This document shows, in pieces, positions 62,071-64,000 of a DNA stretch of 64,000 bases. This stretch comes from Flavihumibacter stibioxidans (GTDB lineage Bacteria; Bacteroidota; Bacteroidia; Chitinophagales; Chitinophagaceae): the NCBI RefSeq assembly GCF_014332695.1, contig NZ_MBUA01000001.1, forward strand, positions 1,302,001 through 1,366,000, given 5' to 3'. The notes under the pieces were generated by a model that saw only the letters and a program-made list of their open reading frames with translations, was not told the DNA's origin and made no database searches. Numbering within the stretch: position 1 is the first letter of the stretch; each line of letters begins with the position of its first letter. Both the position numbers and the translations under genes were made by a program.

Positions 62071-62991
62071 TTACTCACTGATTCCTGCGTTTCTTACCTC
62101 AAACTGCATTCTTGCAGGCCACAGGTATGCGCGCCGGAAAATCAGTTGACCTCTTTCATAGATGAGAAAATTCGCGAAACCGCTACCCAGTCCTTCATAA
62201 TTTTCCTTTAAAATATAATGCAATCCCCGTACCAAAGGGTACCTGCGGGTCGCAATATTACCCTGGTAAGGCTTCACATAGGTTTCCTCCGGGCAGATTC
62301 CACAGCGGATGGAAGCGATCGTTACGTTTTTATTAAAACTTAAAAAATCGGGGTCATTGGGGTTCCCGATCCAGCTCACTCCTACAAAACCGACCGCATC
62401 CTTATTATTGGCGACATATTCAATTACACCCGCACTGGAGGTGGCTGCGGTAACATCCTTGCCCAGGGGCTGCCCTTTCAGGAGTGAATCCAGCGCATAC
62501 CGGACCGTACTGGTTGCCGTGAGGCCATCCATCACCGGGCGCAATTTATACCCACTGGTTCCCTTCAGCATGGACCTCACATCAGTGATATCAAAAACGG
62601 AATCTTTGGATTGTGTATTCACTACCAGTGCCACCGCATCAAAAGCAATTTTTGCCTGCACAGGAATGAACCGGAGGGTATCCTTCAGCCGCTGCTCTTC
62701 CACCGGCATCAGCTGGCGGGTAACTATTACCATCCTGATGCTGTCCACCAGCAGATCTTTCAGGCATTCAGCCTCTGGCTTGTAATGCGCAATGATCCTT
62801 GCTTTCGGGAATGATGCTTCAAAAACCTTGATCTGCGAATCAATTACCGGCCTGAAAGACTCGTCCACACTGATATGAATGGTGCCACTGCTGAGTGTAT
62901 CGTTGCGATACACCACTTCCTGGTTATTGCAATGGCTGAACATCAACAGGCTGAAGGCAGCAATGGTTAGCAGTTTCAAACGCTTATACAT
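62071..62991 (-). CDS. PstS-like substrate-binding lipoprotein
   Basis: 306 residues; lipoprotein signal with lipid Cys21 (LLMFSHC), then a periplasmic binding-protein fold of the PstS type (GTIHISVDESFRPVID, VDSIRMVIVTRQL, TSSAGVIEYVANNKDAVGFVGVSW). PstS binds phosphate, but no pst transporter is adjacent, and it sits between TPR and TonB-related genes, so the ligand is uncertain. 50 bp upstream of the TPR gene. Confidence 0.78.
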   Translation of the reverse strand: MYKRLKLLTIAAFSLLMFSHCNNQEVVYRNDTLSSGTIHISVDESFRPVIDSQIKVFEASFPKARIIAHYKPEAECLKDLLVDSIRMVIVTRQLMPVEEQRLKDTLRFIPVQAKIAFDAVALVVNTQSKDSVFDITDVRSMLKGTSGYKLRPVMDGLTATSTVRYALDSLLKGQPLGKDVTAATSSAGVIEYVANNKDAVGFVGVSWIGNPNDPDFLSFNKNVTIASIRCGICPEETYVKPYQGNIATRRYPLVRGLHYILKENYEGLGSGFANFLIYERGQLIFRRAYLWPARMQFEVRNAGISE

Positions 62992-63008
62992 AAACGCTGT
63001 CGTTAATC

Positions 63009-63245
63009 TTATTCGGAATAATAATTCTTTTGATACCCCCGGTAGATCCTCCAGCCTCCGTACACTATACAGAGACCTGCGAAAAAGTATTTGAATATGG
63101 GTTCCATCTCAAAATCAAAACCCAGTTTTTCAGAGAAAAGAAAGAAAAACCCGAATAGCAGGATCAATGCCCCCATGCCGTAATCCAGTATGGAACGCAT
63201 CATACTATATTGCTTTCTTCTGTTATCCTGTTGTTCTTGGGCCAT
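63009..63245 (-). CDS. Small two-helix membrane protein
   Basis: 78 residues with membrane segments at about 23-38 and 50-66 (SILDYGMGALILLFGFFFLF; IFKYFFAGLCIVYGGWRIYRG). Starts MAQEQQDNRRKQYSMMRS. No recognised function; in the tonB-pstS-like gene row, 42 bp after the tonB stop and 17 bp before the lipoprotein. Confidence 0.7.
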   Translation of the reverse strand: MAQEQQDNRRKQYSMMRSILDYGMGALILLFGFFFLFSEKLGFDFEMEPIFKYFFAGLCIVYGGWRIYRGYQKNYYSE

Positions 63246-63287
63246 TGTTGTTTTGTTTGGTCCGGGTTGGGCAAGTTAGGAAAAAAT

Positions 63288-64000
63288 CTACTGTTCCGGT
63301 GTTACAAATATCACGGGGATTGTAAACCATACCGATACCGGCCTCCCCTTTTGCTGACCGGGCTCCCACCGGGGCATTTTCTTAATGACCCTTAACACTT
63401 CCCGGTCATAGGGATCCCCGGCAGGCTGGGACAGCTGAACCTGGTCGATTTCACCCTCATCGTTCACCACAAAACGCACTACAACCCTGATCCTTTCACC
63501 GGAATCCTGCTCATCCTGTGGCCTGAGCTGGCGGGACAGCCATCGCTGCAGGGCGCCTGCACCTCCGGGAAAGGATGGCATAACGGAAGCAGTTTCAAGA
63601 ATTTCGGGTTCCTTTTCTGCCGGGGGTGGAATGGGGGCGGCGGGGCCGGTGCTGCTGCCTGCGGCCGGTGACGGGCCTGTAATACCGTCATCTTTGGTTC
63701 CTGTCAGGCTTACCGGGCCGATTGCTGCACTGTCAATCCGCGTTTGTTCAGGTATGGGCTCGGAAAGCTTGTCGGGAACCACTATTATGGTCGTGTGTTT
63801 TTCCTGTGCCACCCTGGGAGGCTCAGCCGGGGTAGGCGGTGGCGGCGGGGTTGGCTCAGCAGGAGGTGGTATCGGCTCCAGGGTATCCGGAATGGTAAAA
63901 ATCGATACAATGCCCCCGTTCAGGTTGGGGCCGGGACCACTGTTCCGGGAGATAAGGATGGATAATATCACCAGCAAAATCATTCCCCCAAGCCCGTAAT
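63288..64000 (-). CDS. tonB: Energy transducer TonB (5' end outside window)
   Basis: At least 231 residues; the frame is open to the right edge (codons Tyr-Gly-Leu-Gly-Gly precede the first visible Met), so the N-terminus lies outside. Visible: end of the transmembrane helix (MILLVILSILISRN), Pro-rich spacer (repeated PPPAEP), and C-terminal TonB domain with FPGGAGALQRWLSRQLRP and EIDQVQLSQPAGDPYDREVLRVIKKMPRWEPG. A second TonB distinct from the one at 39120; with the adjacent PstS-like lipoprotein and TPR protein it may serve a different uptake system. Confidence 0.85.
   Translation of the reverse strand, partial: YGLGGMILLVILSILISRNSGPGPNLNGGIVSIFTIPDTLEPIPPPAEPTPPPPPTPAEPPRVAQEKHTTIIVVPDKLSEPIPEQTRIDSAAIGPVSLTGTKDDGITGPSPAAGSSTGPAAPIPPPAEKEPEILETASVMPSFPGGAGALQRWLSRQLRPQDEQDSGERIRVVVRFVVNDEGEIDQVQLSQPAGDPYDREVLRVIKKMPRWEPGQQKGRPVSVWFTIPVIFVTPEQ

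Noticed and set aside
1-64000. CRISPR array, tRNA or rRNA genes
   Set aside because: No regularly spaced 23-40-bp repeats with unique spacers and no cloverleaf or rRNA signature found by eye. The 41-bp and 33-bp arrays are operators, since the repeated part is short and palindromic and no cas gene is nearby.

Overview
The window looks like a chromosomal segment from a Bacteroidota bacterium, most plausibly a Chitinophagaceae-type member. The evidence is a secreted hydrolase with a C-terminal type IX secretion sorting domain, an ExbB-ExbD-ExbD-TonB set with the Bacteroidota-style TonB N-terminus, a complete 14-gene complex I operon with a short NuoG, a BT4734/DUF3987 replication module, and few clear Shine-Dalgarno sequences. 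No rRNA, tRNA or CRISPR array was recognised. The assignment is inferred from gene families, not from a marker gene.

Layout. 1-3.8 kb: 3' part of a large secreted GH128-like glycan hydrolase with carbohydrate-binding modules. 3.9-8.7 kb: three toxin-type systems in a row on the minus strand: a HipBST-like split HipA kinase operon, a class II Fic protein, and a mobile mystery protein A/B pair (HTH plus Fic). Two of these promoters carry four regularly spaced operator-like repeats, with exact periods of 41 bp and 33 bp. 8.85-36.43 kb: an integrated element of about 27.6 kb. It is bounded by 16-bp near-identical repeats (15/16), the right copy being the 3' end of mnmE, and by GGCAACAAAT-type repeats just inside both ends.

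The element holds, from left to right: a staphylococcal-nuclease-like gene; conserved unknown genes and about 1.5 kb of structured non-coding DNA; an arsenic/organoarsenical resistance region (ACR3 pump, ArsE/ArsF/ArsG-like set, ArsP-like permease, Cys-rich rhodanese, FmdE-like and DinB-like proteins, and two ArsR regulators each with its own operator pair); a five-gene defence operon (AbiEi-like regulator, type III Mod and Res, PD-(D/E)XK-DUF5655 nuclease, Argonaute with a degenerate PIWI tetrad); and a replication/integration module (DUF3987 protein, BT4734-like primase, two excisionase-type HTH proteins, an unknown protein, a tyrosine integrase and a Zn-ribbon HTH protein). No relaxase or conjugation genes were seen.

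36.4-64 kb is core genome: mnmE, a YqhD-like aldehyde reductase, tonB-exbD-exbD-exbB, a secreted zinc metalloprotease, a MacB-type ABC permease, the nuoA-N operon (with an NTF2-like gene between nuoE and nuoF), a TPR protein, a PstS-like lipoprotein, a small membrane protein and a second tonB cut by the window edge. Most operons here end in clear intrinsic terminators.

The most interesting candidate system is the Argonaute-nuclease-type III RM-AbiEi operon at 21.1-29.96 kb. An apparently cleavage-dead Argonaute sits 15 bp from a gene for an intact-looking nuclease, downstream of a restriction-modification pair and an orphan AbiEi with its own palindrome.
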